Shown: piece after piece, positions 1 to 8,661 of the stretch | Position numbering within the stretch: the first letter of the stretch is position 1 | How the letters are laid out: each line of letters begins with the position of its first letter | From: CAYJPV01 sp964372095 | GTDB lineage: Bacteria; Acidobacteriota; Vicinamibacteria; Vicinamibacterales; JAKQTR01 | Direction of reading: 5' to 3' | DNA: 64,000 nt | NCBI GenBank assembly: GCA_964372095.1 | Contig: CAYJPV010000025.1 | Coordinates: 22,276-86,275 of the forward strand | The notes under the pieces: generated by a model | The model's input: only the letters and a program-made list of their open reading frames with translations | Database searches by the model: none | What the model was told of the DNA's origin: nothing | Made by a program: the position numbers and the translations under genes

Positions 1-671
1 TCGGGTGGTCACCCGGCGGTGGCGACGAACTGCTGCCGATCCAGGAACTGGCCCGGAGATTTTCTCTGGACCACGTCGGCCACAGTGCCGCCGTGTTCGA
101 TCAGGAGAAACTCGCCTGGGCCAATCGCCACTACGTGCGGCTGGCCGACCCCGGGCGGCTGACCGATCTGGCGCTGCCGTACTTCATGCGCGCCGGACAC
201 GTCCTCCGGGACACACCCGCCGCACGGGAGTACGTGCGCGTGCTGATGCCCATGCTGACCGGATCGGTGGATCGCGTCGAACAGATGCCCGACCGCGTGC
301 GGATGATCTTCGCGTTCGACCCGGAGACGGCGCTCACGCATGAGGTCGTCCGGGCGGAACTGGACCACGCCGACGCCCGTCGCGTCGTGGCCGCGTGGGC
401 GGCCGAACTGGCGGAGGCGCCACGGCTCGATCGCGACCATTTCCGCGCGGCCGCGACCCGCGTGAAGCAGGCAACCGGGTTGAAGGGCAAACAGCTGTTT
501 CACCCAATCCGGGTGGCACTCACGTGCGAGGCGGATGGCCCGGAACTGGACGTGCTCGTCCCGGCGATCGAGCAGGGCGCCGAACTGCCGGCCGACAGCG
601 GGATCGCACCGGTGCCGGGCTGCCGCGAACGGGCGGCACGATTTGCGGCAGCCGTCGCCGCGGCGTACTAG
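1..671 (+). CDS. gltX: Glutamyl-tRNA synthetase, C-terminal part (5' end outside window)
   Basis: GltX charges tRNA-Glu with glutamate in the cytoplasm. Only the last 223 codons are present, read in frame from base 3 to the TAG at 669-671. The segment starts at GWSPGGGDELLP, just before the region preceding the KMSKS loop product helices, and continues through FDQEKLAWANRHYV, which is characteristic of class I GluRS. It then covers the helical anticodon-binding domain and ends with GKQLFHPIRVALT near the C-terminus, a hallmark of bacterial GluRS. The KMSKS motif itself lies upstream of the window edge. The stop codon runs directly into a GGCTAGA repeat. Family assignment is firm; whether it is discriminating or also charges tRNA-Gln cannot be judged from this part. 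Confidence 0.93.
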   Translation, partial: GWSPGGGDELLPIQELARRFSLDHVGHSAAVFDQEKLAWANRHYVRLADPGRLTDLALPYFMRAGHVLRDTPAAREYVRVLMPMLTGSVDRVEQMPDRVRMIFAFDPETALTHEVVRAELDHADARRVVAAWAAELAEAPRLDRDHFRAAATRVKQATGLKGKQLFHPIRVALTCEADGPELDVLVPAIEQGAELPADSGIAPVPGCRERAARFAAAVAAAY

Positions 672-745
672 AGGCTAGAGGCTAGAGGCTAGGGGCTAGT
701 CGCTCCTCTACTGACTACTGACTACTGGCTACTGACTACTGACTG
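669..745. repeat. Intergenic GGCTAGA and CTACTGA tandem mini-repeats
   Basis: About four degenerate copies of AGGCTAG occupy 669-700, beginning in the gltX stop codon, and are followed at 708-745 by about five copies of ACTACTG/ACTGACT. The same units recur at 6776-6803, 17733-17757 and, inverted, at 48549-48590. No coding potential is seen. These are low-complexity intergenic elements of unknown function. Confidence 0.8.
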
Positions 746-751
746 CCCACC

Positions 752-1477
752 ATGGTGATTTACGGCCTCAACCCGGTGCTGGAAGCGTTGCGTGCGGGCC
801 GCGTGGCGGTGGTGCGCGTATCGGCGTCGGCGTCGCGCGACCGGATGCGCGAGGTCCGAGACCTCGCGCGGGCATCCGGCGTCCCCGTGCACGACGTGTC
901 GGCCGCCGACCTCGACCGGGCGGCCCGTGGCGGCGTACACCAGGGCGTGGCCGCGGACCTGATCCAGGCGCCGGCGTACTCGATCGACGATCTGGTGGCG
1001 GATGCGGCCGCGGCGCCGCTCCTCGTGGTACTCGACGGGATCGAAGACCCGCACAACGTGGGCGCGATCCTGCGGACGGCGGATGCCGCAGGCGTGGACG
1101 GGGTGATCCGGCAGTCCCGTCATGCGGCGCGGCTCGATGGCGCGGCGGCAAAGGCGTCGGCCGGGGCCATTGCCTACGTCCGCGTGGCCGACGTCGTGAA
1201 CATCGCCCGCGCCGTCGAGGACCTCAAGGCCGCGGGCGTCTGGACCGTCGGGCTGGCGGGCGACGCGCCCGAGCCGTACGATGCGATCGATCTCACCGTC
1301 CCCACGGCGATTGTGCTCGGCGCCGAAGGCTCAGGGCTGCGCCGCCTCGTCCGGGAGCGCTGTGATCGCCTGGCGTCCATCCCGATGGGGGGGCGCGTGG
1401 CCAGTCTGAACGTGTCGGCCGCGGCGGCCGTCGTCCTGTTCGAAGCCGTCCGCCAGCGGCGGCACGCCTCCCGCTGA
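752..1477 (+). CDS. rlmB: 23S rRNA (guanosine-2'-O-)-methyltransferase RlmB (TrmH/SPOUT family)
   Basis: This 241-residue protein matches the usual length of RlmB-type SPOUT methyltransferases, which transfer a methyl group from SAM to the 2'-O of a conserved guanosine in the 23S rRNA peptidyl-transferase region. The N-terminal substrate-binding domain opens with VIYGLNPVLEAL. The three SPOUT motifs follow in order: DPHNVGAILRTADAAGVDGV (motif 1, about residues 101-120), VLGAEGSGLRRLV (motif 2, the trefoil knot, near 189) and SLNVSAAAAVVLFE (motif 3, near 217). The ATG at 752 sits right after the CTACTGA repeat and has no clear Shine-Dalgarno. It lies 80 bp after gltX on the same strand. The TrmH-family call is certain; assignment to RlmB over another TrmH paralogue rests on length and the N-terminal domain. 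Confidence 0.88.
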   Translation: MVIYGLNPVLEALRAGRVAVVRVSASASRDRMREVRDLARASGVPVHDVSAADLDRAARGGVHQGVAADLIQAPAYSIDDLVADAAAAPLLVVLDGIEDPHNVGAILRTADAAGVDGVIRQSRHAARLDGAAAKASAGAIAYVRVADVVNIARAVEDLKAAGVWTVGLAGDAPEPYDAIDLTVPTAIVLGAEGSGLRRLVRERCDRLASIPMGGRVASLNVSAAAAVVLFEAVRQRRHASR

Positions 1478-1555
1478 CCCGTTGCCACCGCCGGCTCCAG
1501 CCGATCGCGACGCACCCGGCGGCCGCCATGCTTGACGCCGGGGATGTCGCGGTTT

Positions 1556-1581
1556 ATAAATGAATGTGATATTTATTATTA
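1556..1581. promoter_or_regulatory. TetR operator copy 1, upstream of tetR
   Basis: An AT-rich dyad, AATGAATGT-n-ATATTTATT, stands out from the GC-rich surroundings just before the chosen tetR start. The reverse complement of 2262-2287 matches it at about 21 of 26 positions. The shared idealised half-site is AATGAATGT, giving the palindrome AATGAATGT-N-ACATTCATT. It is probably the autoregulatory site of the adjacent repressor. Confidence 0.6.
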
Positions 1582-1594
1582 TCCGGATGGATCG

Positions 1595-2221
1595 ATGGCC
1601 CAGTATCTGAAAGACGACGTGCGGGACCGGATCGAAAGGGCGGCCCTGGTCGTGTTCGCCCGGGACGGCGTCAGGGCGGCGACGATGGCGGCCATCGCGA
1701 AGCAGGCGGGGATCTCCGCCGGCAACATCTATCACTACTATCCGACCAAAGACGCGCTGCACGCGGCGGTGATTCCCGAGGCGTTCGTGCGCCGTCTCGA
1801 GCGGCTGGTCCGCAACCGGGTGCGGTCGCTGCGCGGCGTGGCCGACATCGGGACGCTCGGCCCGCGCGCGCCGTTCCATGCCCTGGCCGAGGACCTGCTG
1901 GCGTTCTCGATCCAGCACCGGCTGGAGGTCGTGATCGTGCTGGGCCGATCCGCCGGCACGAGCCACGCCGGGTTCGCCGCGCACCTGGTCCGGGTGATGC
2001 AGCGGATGGCGGTCGCGCACGCCCAATCGCTCGGCGGGACACGGACCGTGCCGCCAGGCGTGCGCCGGGCACTGGACCGTATCTACCGCCACTGGGTGGC
2101 GTCCCTCGTGGAGATTCTCGAGACGCATGCGACAGAGCCGGCGATCCGGGAGGCTCTGGCGGTGCACGCGCGGTACCATCTGAGCGGCCTGGCGGCGCTG
2201 CTGCGGGCAGACACGCCGTGA
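1595..2221 (+). CDS. TetR/AcrR-family transcriptional repressor
   Basis: A 208-residue one-component regulator. The N-terminal HTH is clear: RIERAALVVFARDGVRAATM, then AIAKQAGISAGNIYHYYPTK with the family's G-x-IYxYFxxK-type recognition helix. The C-terminal half is a helical ligand-binding domain with no recognisable ligand signature. I start it at ATG 1595 (MAQYLKDDVRDR). An upstream TTG at 1532 is also open in frame, but it would place the predicted operator at 1556-1581 inside the gene. The gene lies 96 bp before a codirectional NAD(P)-binding protein gene that carries the same operator, so the two are probably co-regulated and derepressed by an unknown inducer. Confidence 0.85.
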   Translation: MAQYLKDDVRDRIERAALVVFARDGVRAATMAAIAKQAGISAGNIYHYYPTKDALHAAVIPEAFVRRLERLVRNRVRSLRGVADIGTLGPRAPFHALAEDLLAFSIQHRLEVVIVLGRSAGTSHAGFAAHLVRVMQRMAVAHAQSLGGTRTVPPGVRRALDRIYRHWVASLVEILETHATEPAIREALAVHARYHLSGLAALLRADTP

Positions 2222-2261
2222 GGTGACGGACGGCGGGTGAGTCCCTGGCGAACCCGTGGTC

Positions 2262-2287
2262 AAATAATGAATGTAACAGTCATTTAT
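2262..2287. promoter_or_regulatory. TetR operator copy 2, upstream of the NAD(P)-binding gene
   Basis: The dyad AATGAATGT-aacag-TCATTTAT lies 31 bp before the ATG at 2318. Reversed, it aligns with the copy at 1556-1581 (ATAAATGA, TGT, ATT and ATTATT blocks shared). Its location between the regulator and the next gene supports a small regulon of two adjacent units. Confidence 0.6.
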
Positions 2288-2317
2288 GCGGGCCGGTGGG
2301 CCTGCGGGAGAGATCCG

Positions 2318-3202
2318 ATGACAGGTCGTGTCCTGGTGCTGGGTGGAACGGGCAGTGCTGGTGCCGCGCTGGTCAACGCGCTGGCGGGGGCGGGGACGCC
2401 GGTGGCGGTCGCCACGCGGCGGCCCCACGGCGCTCGCCCCGGGGACGCCCCGGGCGGGGCAGTACAGGTGCGCTTCGACTACGACGCCCCGGAGACCTTC
2501 GCGCCGGCGTTGGCGGGTGTAGACCGGGTATTCCTGATGGTTCGCCCGGGCGATGACGAGGCCCACCTCACCGCAATCCCGTTCCTCGAGGCCGTGGAGC
2601 AGGCTGGTGTCAGGCGGGTTGTGGCGCTGACGGCGATGGGCGTCGAGCGGATGGAGGGAGCCGCTCTTCGGCAGATCGAGCGCCGCCTGGAGCAGTCCGC
2701 GCTGGCCTGGACCGTGCTGCGGCCGAACTTCTTCATGCAGATTTTCGCCCGGGACGCCCTGCTGGAAGGTATCCGCGCGTCGGGTGTGATCCGACTCCCG
2801 GCCGGGGACGCGGCCCTGTCGTTCATCGACGTCCGTGATATTGCGGACGTGGCGGCCACCGTGCTCACGACGCCCGGCCACGAGGGGCAGGCCTACACGC
2901 TGACGGGGCCCGAGGCCCTCACGCACGAGGCGGTTGCGGGCCTGATCAGTGGGGCGGGGGGGCGGGCCGTTCGTTATGAACCCCTCGATGACGACCGCGC
3001 GGCATCGGCACTCGCCGCGGCCGGACTGGGCGCGGACAGGATCGCGCGCCTGCTCGGCTTCTACCGGGCGGTGCGGGCCGGGTGGTGCGAGCCCGTGTCG
3101 CCGGACGTGGCCGGCGTGCTCGGTCGGGCGCCCCGGACCATGGCCAGGTTCGTGCGTGAACACCGGGCGGCCTGGCTCCCCGGGGCCGTGCAGGCGACGT
3201 GA
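2318..3202 (+). CDS. NAD(P)-binding NmrA-like / atypical SDR protein
   Basis: A 294-residue Rossmann-fold protein. The N-terminus RVLVLGGTGSAGAALVNAL carries the glycine-rich dinucleotide-binding motif of NmrA/HSCARG-like and ergot-alkaloid-type reductases. Later family landmarks are VVALTAMGVERMEG, LRPNFFMQIFA (the LRPxxFMxN-type segment) and LSFIDVRDIADVAA. There is no complete YxxxK catalytic pair, so it may be a redox sensor or a reductase that works without it. The start at ATG 2318 is supported by GGGAGAG 5 bases upstream; a longer frame open from 2237 would run through the operator. The shared operator makes it the probable target of the adjacent TetR protein. Substrate unknown. Confidence 0.8.
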   Translation: MTGRVLVLGGTGSAGAALVNALAGAGTPVAVATRRPHGARPGDAPGGAVQVRFDYDAPETFAPALAGVDRVFLMVRPGDDEAHLTAIPFLEAVEQAGVRRVVALTAMGVERMEGAALRQIERRLEQSALAWTVLRPNFFMQIFARDALLEGIRASGVIRLPAGDAALSFIDVRDIADVAATVLTTPGHEGQAYTLTGPEALTHEAVAGLISGAGGRAVRYEPLDDDRAASALAAAGLGADRIARLLGFYRAVRAGWCEPVSPDVAGVLGRAPRTMARFVREHRAAWLPGAVQAT

Positions 3203-3335
3203 ACCGAGACCCTTTCCGTCGGCACCGTTTTCGCAGTAAGATAGGCAGTTGCGCCCGGTCCTGCGCGCGTCCCCGATGGCCCGAGAAGCCTCCGGAGGTG
3301 TCGGTGGCCGGGCGCCGGCGAGTGCCGTGTGGGCG

Positions 3336-3364
3336 TTGCGGGATGGCATGAAGCGTGCTAATCT
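3336..3364 (+). promoter_or_regulatory. Sigma-70-type promoter for the tRNA-tuf operon
   Basis: TTGCGG at 3336-3341 and TAATCT at 3359-3364 are separated by exactly 17 bases, placing the transcription start near 3371, a few bases before the first tRNA. This short leader is typical of stable-RNA operons. Confidence 0.6.
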
Positions 3365-3378
3365 TGTAGTTTCGTCTG

Positions 3379-3455
3379 GCTGGCGTAGCTCAGCCCGGTA
3401 GAGCAGCTGATTTGTAATCAGCGGGTCGGGGGTTCAAATCCCTTCGCCAGCTCCA
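3379..3455 (+). tRNA. tRNA-Thr (anticodon UGU)
   Basis: The acceptor GCTGGCG pairs with CGCCAGC, and CCA is encoded. The anticodon arm is GCTGA-TTTGTAA-TCAGC, giving TGT. The T arm is GGGGG-TTCAAAT-CCCTT, with one G-T pair. It is the first of four tRNAs before tuf, as in the enterobacterial thrU-tyrU-glyT-thrT-tufB operon. Confidence 0.97.
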
Positions 3456-3513
3456 CGTTCTGGCTGGGTTCGCGGCACCATCGGGAGCCGCGGCGTCAGC
3501 GGAGACGACGGTC

Positions 3514-3600
3514 GGGGAGGTTGCAGAGCGGTCAAATGCAACAGACTGTAAATCTGTCGGCCATGCGCCTTCGGAGGTTCGAATCCTCCCCTCCCCACCA
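3514..3600 (+). tRNA. tRNA-Tyr (anticodon GUA)
   Basis: A class II tRNA of 87 bases. The acceptor GGGGAGG pairs with CCTCCCC, followed by ACCA. The anticodon arm ACAGA-CTGTAAA-TCTGT gives GTA. The long variable arm expected of tRNA-Tyr is present. Confidence 0.97.
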
Positions 3601-3625
3601 GACTTCGCTCGAAGAGCGAAGTCTG
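3599..3625. other. Perfect 12-bp stem-loop after tRNA-Tyr
   Basis: CAGACTTCGCTC (3599-3610) is followed by a 3-base loop and its exact complement (3614-3625). The hairpin begins in the CCA end of tRNA-Tyr. It has no downstream T-run, so RNA processing is more likely than termination. Confidence 0.6.
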
Positions 3626-3818
3626 CCGCGCCGTAGCAGCGGGAGGCCCGAAGCCAGGCTGGACCGCTGCGTTGGCGGGCCACGATGACGCCTTCGAGCT
3701 TCGTCTGGGCAAGCCTGGCGAAGTGAGCGCAGGCGGTAGGTCGTACGTCGGGGCAGTCGGCGGGCCTGCCCGCTGGAGTGACCGGAGGAGAGTCGCACAA
3801 GCCGGACGGGAAACGAAG

Positions 3819-3893
3819 GCGGGAGTAACTCAGTGGTAGAGTCACAGCCTTCCAAGCTGTTGGTCGCGGGTTCGATCCCCGTCTCCCGCTCCA
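3819..3893 (+). tRNA. tRNA-Gly (anticodon UCC)
   Basis: The acceptor GCGGGAG pairs with CTCCCGC and CCA is encoded. The anticodon arm ACAGC-CTTCCAA-GCTGT gives TCC. Length is 75 bases. It is separated from tRNA-Tyr by 218 bp with no recognisable gene. Confidence 0.97.
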
Positions 3894-3922
3894 TTCGACT
3901 CGGCCGGATGGCCGATGTCGAA
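3894..3922. other. Stem-loop between tRNA-Gly and tRNA-Thr
   Basis: TTCGAC-t-CGGCC, loop GGAT, GGCCG-at-GTCGAA: an 11-bp stem with a small internal mismatch, directly after the CCA end of tRNA-Gly. Its placement echoes the hairpin behind tRNA-Tyr, suggesting a shared role in precursor processing. Confidence 0.5.
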
Positions 3923-4016
3923 TGCCCTGAGCGAACGTAGTGAGCCGAAGGGCAGCCGGCCTCGCTCATGGCGAGCCAGCAGCGTCTGACGGCGCGGCGG
4001 AACGGCAAGGTAGCAG

Positions 4017-4092
<76 letters not shown>

Positions 4093-4307
4093 TTCGCCTC
4101 CGCGCCCGGGCGATAGAGAGAGTGGGCGCTACGGCGCAATGCCTCGACGTAGCTCGTTGCGAGGAGTGACGGCAACGAGCGAAGTCGGGCAGCCGTTCGT
4201 GACGATACGGGCGCCGGTCCGGGCACGACGTTGACGTGTGTTGTAGTGAATGGTTGGTATTAACCCGCCTCGGTGATCGAGGCCGTAACCACCTAGCGAG
4301 AACAGCC
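4093..4307 (+). promoter_or_regulatory. Leader between tRNA-Thr and tuf
   Basis: 215 bp without a gene. It holds a TTGACG at 4231-4236 and a TATTAA at 4258-4263, but they are 21 bases apart, too far for a normal promoter. A short hairpin, GCCTCG-gtgat-CGAGGC, lies at 4267-4283. The tuf transcript may simply read through from the tRNA promoter. Confidence 0.35.
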
Positions 4308-5506
<1,199 letters not shown>

Positions 5507-5507
<1 letters not shown>

Positions 5508-5577
5508 GGATTAGGGATTAGGGGTTGGGGATTCGGGACACACCAACCCCGAGCCCCGAGCCCCGAGCCCCGGTTGA
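5507..5577. repeat. G-rich then C-rich mini-repeat between tuf and rpmG
   Basis: From the last base of the tuf stop codon (5507) to 5530 there are four G-runs spaced ATTA, ATTA and TT, an intramolecular G-quadruplex pattern. At 5546-5573 AACCCCGAGCCCC-type repeats follow, which could pair back with the G arm. Copied at 56732-56802. Confidence 0.7.
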
Positions 5578-5591
5578 AGTGAGAGATAGCA

Positions 5592-5741
5592 ATGCGCGAC
5601 ATGATTACGCTGGCCTGCACCGAGTGCAAACGCCGGAACTATACGACGACGAAGAACAAGAAGAAGACGACCGAGCGCCTCGAGCTCAAGAAGTTCTGCC
5701 CGTGGTGCCGGACGCACAAGCCGCATCGGGAGACCAAGTAA
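5592..5741 (+). CDS. rpmG: 50S ribosomal protein L33
   Basis: A 49-residue protein beginning MRDMITLACTECKRRNY and ending THKPHRETK, typical of bacterial L33. It binds 23S rRNA near the E site. Two CxxC pairs (CTEC and CPWC) form the zinc ribbon of the 'C+' type. The ATG at 5592 is preceded by GTGAGAG. It lies between tuf and tRNA-Trp, the arrangement found in many bacteria where rpmG precedes secE. Confidence 0.95.
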   Translation: MRDMITLACTECKRRNYTTTKNKKKTTERLELKKFCPWCRTHKPHRETK

Positions 5742-5818
5742 CTGGGGGTTGGGGATTAGGGATTGGGGATTGGGGCGTACGTCCCCAACCCCCAACCCCC
5801 AGTCCCCAGTCCCCAATT
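5742..5818. repeat. G-rich/C-rich inverted mini-repeat between rpmG and tRNA-Trp
   Basis: GGGGGTTGGGGATTAGGG-type repeats (5744-5775) are followed around CGTACG by CCCCAACCCCCAACCCCC (from about 5782), forming a long imperfect hairpin. The G arm also fits a G-quadruplex pattern. Copied at 56967-57043. Confidence 0.7.
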
Positions 5819-5820
5819 GA

Positions 5821-5896
5821 AGGCCAATAGCTCAACTGGTAGAGCACCGGTCTCCAAAACCGGGGGTTGGGGGTTCGAGTCCCTCTTGGCCTGCCA
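5821..5896 (+). tRNA. tRNA-Trp (anticodon CCA), copy 1
   Basis: The acceptor AGGCCAA pairs with TTGGCCT, followed by GCCA. The anticodon arm CCGGT-CTCCAAA-ACCGG gives CCA. It sits directly upstream of secE, a widely conserved arrangement. Confidence 0.97.
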
Positions 5897-5957
5897 GATT
5901 GACCATGACGGACGCGTCGTCGCGGCGCGCCGTCATGGTGGGACACGAGAGTCAGCC

Positions 5958-6212
5958 ATGCTCGACAACGTGAAAGCGGCGCCCGGACGCGTGGTGGAAG
6001 GCGTGACGGGGTGGTTCGGCGGCCTGCGGGAGTTCATGGGTGAGGTGCGCAATGAACTGAAGCGCGTCACCTGGCCTTCCCGCAAAGAGGTGTACGCCAC
6101 GACATTCGTGGTCATCCTCACGTCCGTCTTCTTCGGGGTCTACCTGTGGGTGGTGGACCTGGCGCTGAACGACGTGATCCACCGCATCTTCAAGTTCTTT
6201 GGTGCGGCATGA
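5958..6212 (+). CDS. secE: Preprotein translocase subunit SecE
   Basis: SecE clamps SecY in the inner-membrane SecYEG channel. This short form has 84 residues with a single transmembrane segment (about residues 51-70, FVVILTSVFFGVYLWVVDLA) preceded by the amphipathic family motif VRNELKRVTWPSRKEV. The start is ATG 5958 (MLDNVKAAPGR); the reading frame extends upstream through the tRNA and is not coding there. The stop TGA overlaps the nusG start as ATGA, so the two genes are probably translationally coupled. Confidence 0.95.
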   Translation: MLDNVKAAPGRVVEGVTGWFGGLREFMGEVRNELKRVTWPSRKEVYATTFVVILTSVFFGVYLWVVDLALNDVIHRIFKFFGAA

Positions 6213-6751
6213 CCGACGTCCATCCCAAGCAGTGGTACATCGTTCAGACCTACTCGGGCTTCGAGCGGAAGGTCGCGGAATCGCTGCGGCAGCGTATCGT
6301 GGCCTACGGCGTGCAGGAGGAGATCGGCGAGATTCTCATTCCGACCGAGGACGTGGTGGAGATGCGTGGCGGCCGCAAGGTTGTGACCCCCAAGCGGTTC
6401 TTCCCCGGCTACATCCTGGTCGAGATGGCCATGACCGACAACGCGTGGCACGTGGTGAAGAACACGCCGAAGGTCACGGGATTCGTGGGTGCCGGCGCGA
6501 AGCCCACGCCGCTCTCGAAAGAGGAAGTCGATCACATCCTGCTCCAGGTGACGACGGCGGCTGAGAAGCCGAAGCCGAAGTACTCCTTCGAGAAGGGCGA
6601 TCAGGTCCGGATCAATGAAGGGCCCTTCACCAGCTTCAATGGCGTGGTCGACGACGTGAACCTCGACAAGAACACGCTGAAGGTGATGGTGACGATCTTC
6701 GGCCGGTCCACCCCGGTGGAGCTCGACTTCATGCAGGTGGAGAAGATCTGA
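6209..6751 (+). CDS. nusG: Transcription termination/antitermination protein NusG
   Basis: NusG binds RNA polymerase, suppresses pausing and links it to Rho or the ribosome. At 180 residues it has the standard two-domain form. The NGN domain starts with KQWYIVQTYSGFERKVAESL and includes FFPGYILVEM and TPKVTGFVG. The C-terminal KOW domain has FEKGDQVRINEGPFTSFNG. The ATG at 6209 overlaps the secE stop. A spurious in-frame extension to 6146 lies inside secE. Confidence 0.97.
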   Translation: MTDVHPKQWYIVQTYSGFERKVAESLRQRIVAYGVQEEIGEILIPTEDVVEMRGGRKVVTPKRFFPGYILVEMAMTDNAWHVVKNTPKVTGFVGAGAKPTPLSKEEVDHILLQVTTAAEKPKPKYSFEKGDQVRINEGPFTSFNGVVDDVNLDKNTLKVMVTIFGRSTPVELDFMQVEKI

Positions 6752-6775
6752 GGGCTGGCGGCGGTCCGGGCTGCC

Positions 6776-6803
6776 GGCTGACTACTGACTACTGACTACT
6801 GAC
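6776..6803. repeat. CTGACTA tandem mini-repeat
   Basis: Three to four copies of CTGACTA between nusG and rplK, of the same family as 708-745 and, inverted, 48549-48590. Copied at 58001-58028. Confidence 0.75.
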
Positions 6804-6827
6804 GGGCGACAGTCGAGAGCACTGATT

Positions 6828-7253
6828 ATGGCAAAGAAAGTTCAGGCGATGGTGAAGTTGCAGATTCCTGCCGGCAAGGCGACGCCGGCGCCGCCCGTGG
6901 GGACCGCGCTGGGTCCGCACGGCGTGAACATCATGGACTTCTGCAAGAACTTCAATGCGAAGACGGCCAGCCAGGAAGGGCTCATCATCCCGGTGGTGGT
7001 CACGGTCTACGCCGATCGCACGTACAGCTTCATCACCAAGACGCCCCCCGCGCCGGTGCTCCTGAAGCGCGCGGCCAATCTCGCCAAGGGGTCGGCCGAG
7101 CCGAACAAGAACAAGGTCGGGACGGTGACGGCCAAGCAGGTCGAGGACATCGCGAAGACGAAGATGCCGGATCTGAACACGGACTCGCTGGAGTCCGCGG
7201 TTCGGACCATCGCCGGGACGGCCCGGTCGATGGGGCTCGACGTCATCCAGTAG
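6828..7253 (+). CDS. rplK: 50S ribosomal protein L11
   Basis: At 141 residues this is the normal length for L11, which binds the GTPase-associated region of 23S rRNA and is needed for RelA activation. The N-terminal domain contains VKLQIPAGKATPAPPVGTAL with the conserved proline-rich stretch, and the C-terminal RNA-binding domain ends GTARSMGLDV. It follows nusG by 76 bp and precedes rplA by 79 bp. Confidence 0.97.
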   Translation: MAKKVQAMVKLQIPAGKATPAPPVGTALGPHGVNIMDFCKNFNAKTASQEGLIIPVVVTVYADRTYSFITKTPPAPVLLKRAANLAKGSAEPNKNKVGTVTAKQVEDIAKTKMPDLNTDSLESAVRTIAGTARSMGLDVIQ

Positions 7254-7332
7254 AGCCACCGCGCCGCGTGTCCCGCGGCGCGCCTGGTGGGAGGGTCCTG
7301 TTGCGGGGCCCGTTGGGACCACGGAGGAGTCC

Positions 7333-8034
7333 ATGAGAAGTGTCGGCAAGAAGTTCGCCGCGGCCCGCGCGCAGGTGCCTGCCAAGGCCCTGACGATCGA
7401 GGAAGCGGTACCGCTCGTCCAGAAGCTGAAATACGCCAAGTTCGACGAGACGGTGGAGGTGGCCATCCGGCTCGGCGTCGATCCCAAACACGCCGATCAG
7501 ATGGTGCGCGGCACGGTTGTGTTGCCGCACGGCCTCGGCAAGACCAAGAAGGTCCTGGTCATTGCCGGTGGCGACAAGCAGAAAGAGGCCCAGGAGGCCG
7601 GCGCGGACGAAGTCGGCGGCGAAGAACTCGTCGAGAAGATCCAGGGCGGCTGGATGGATTTCGAAGCTGTCGTGGCGACGCCTGACATGATGCGCGCGGT
7701 CGGCAAGCTGGGCAAGGTGCTGGGTCCCCGCGGCCTCATGCCCAACCCCAAGACTGGCACGGTGACGGTCGACATCGCGAAGGCGGTTCGCGAGATCAAG
7801 GCCGGCAAGGTCGAGTTCCGCGTCGACAAGACGGGAATCGTACATGCGCCGGTGGGCAAGATCTCGTTCGCGGCCGAACGCCTGGTGGAGAACGTTCACG
7901 CTCTGGTGGACAGCATCGTCAAAGCCAAGCCGGCGGCGGCGAAGGGCAAGTACGTCAAGAGCGTCACCATGTCGTCCACGATGGGACCGGGCATCACCAT
8001 TGATCCCACGACCATTGAGGTGGCGCGCCGATAG
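7333..8034 (+). CDS. rplA: 50S ribosomal protein L1
   Basis: At 233 residues this is full-length L1, the protein of the mobile L1 stalk at the E site. Characteristic segments are VEVAIRLGVDPKHADQMVRG near the N-terminus, LGPRGLMPNPKTGTV in the middle and KSVTMSSTMGPGI near the end. The ATG at 7333 follows a good Shine-Dalgarno (GGAGG at 7323-7327). In many bacteria L1 represses its own operon by binding the leader mRNA. I did not identify such a site here. Confidence 0.97.
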   Translation: MRSVGKKFAAARAQVPAKALTIEEAVPLVQKLKYAKFDETVEVAIRLGVDPKHADQMVRGTVVLPHGLGKTKKVLVIAGGDKQKEAQEAGADEVGGEELVEKIQGGWMDFEAVVATPDMMRAVGKLGKVLGPRGLMPNPKTGTVTVDIAKAVREIKAGKVEFRVDKTGIVHAPVGKISFAAERLVENVHALVDSIVKAKPAAAKGKYVKSVTMSSTMGPGITIDPTTIEVARR

Positions 8035-8057
8035 GGCCGCGGAATCAGGACAAGGCT

Positions 8058-8585
8058 ATGGCACTGACGAGATCCGAAAAAGTTACCGAGCTGACGACGC
8101 TCGAATCCGAGTTGAAGGTCGCGCAAAGCGCGATTTTGCTCGACTACAAGGGGCTGAACGTGCCCCAGGTGACCGAATTGCGCCGCCAGGTTCGTGCCGC
8201 GAAGGGCCGGTACCGGGTGGTCAAGAACACGCTCGCCAGGCGGGTCTTCAAGGGCACGACGTTCGAGCCCCTGAGCCAGCAGTGCACCGGCAGCACGGCG
8301 ATCGCGTACACCGGGTCCGACCCGGTGGTGCTGGCCAAGGTGTTGACGACGTTCATGAAGACGGCCCCGGTGCTCAGCATCAAGGGGGCCGTGGTGCAGG
8401 GCCGCACGATCCAGGCGGCCGAGGTCACCGAACTCGCCAACCTGCCGGGCAAGCCCGAGCTCTACGCCAAGCTGCTGTTCGTGCTGCAGGCACCGATGGT
8501 GCAGCTGGTGAGCGTGCTGAACGCCGCGCCCCGGGACCTCATGAACGTCCTGGCGCAGGTGGAGAAGAAGAAACTGGGGGAGTAA
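8058..8585 (+). CDS. rplJ: 50S ribosomal protein L10
   Basis: A 175-residue L10, the base of the L7/L12 stalk. The N-terminal RNA-binding domain shows ILLDYKGLNVPQVTELRRQ and YRVVKNTLARR. The C-terminal helix that binds L7/L12 dimers ends AQVEKKKLGE. It begins 23 bp after rplA and is 76 bp before rplL. Confidence 0.97.
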   Translation: MALTRSEKVTELTTLESELKVAQSAILLDYKGLNVPQVTELRRQVRAAKGRYRVVKNTLARRVFKGTTFEPLSQQCTGSTAIAYTGSDPVVLAKVLTTFMKTAPVLSIKGAVVQGRTIQAAEVTELANLPGKPELYAKLLFVLQAPMVQLVSVLNAAPRDLMNVLAQVEKKKLGE

Positions 8586-8661
8586 CGAGGACCGACAGCT
8601 TTGAGGGCCGACATCCCCGCCGGTCCTCGGCACTTCTGACGCTACGAGGAGAACGACTGCA

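Noticed and set aside
669..745. CRISPR-like short repeats
   Set aside because: Units are only 7 bases, contiguous, without spacers, and no cas genes are present.
3599..3625. Rho-independent terminator after tRNA-Tyr
   Set aside because: Perfect stem but no T-run, and two more tRNAs and tuf follow in the same apparent operon.
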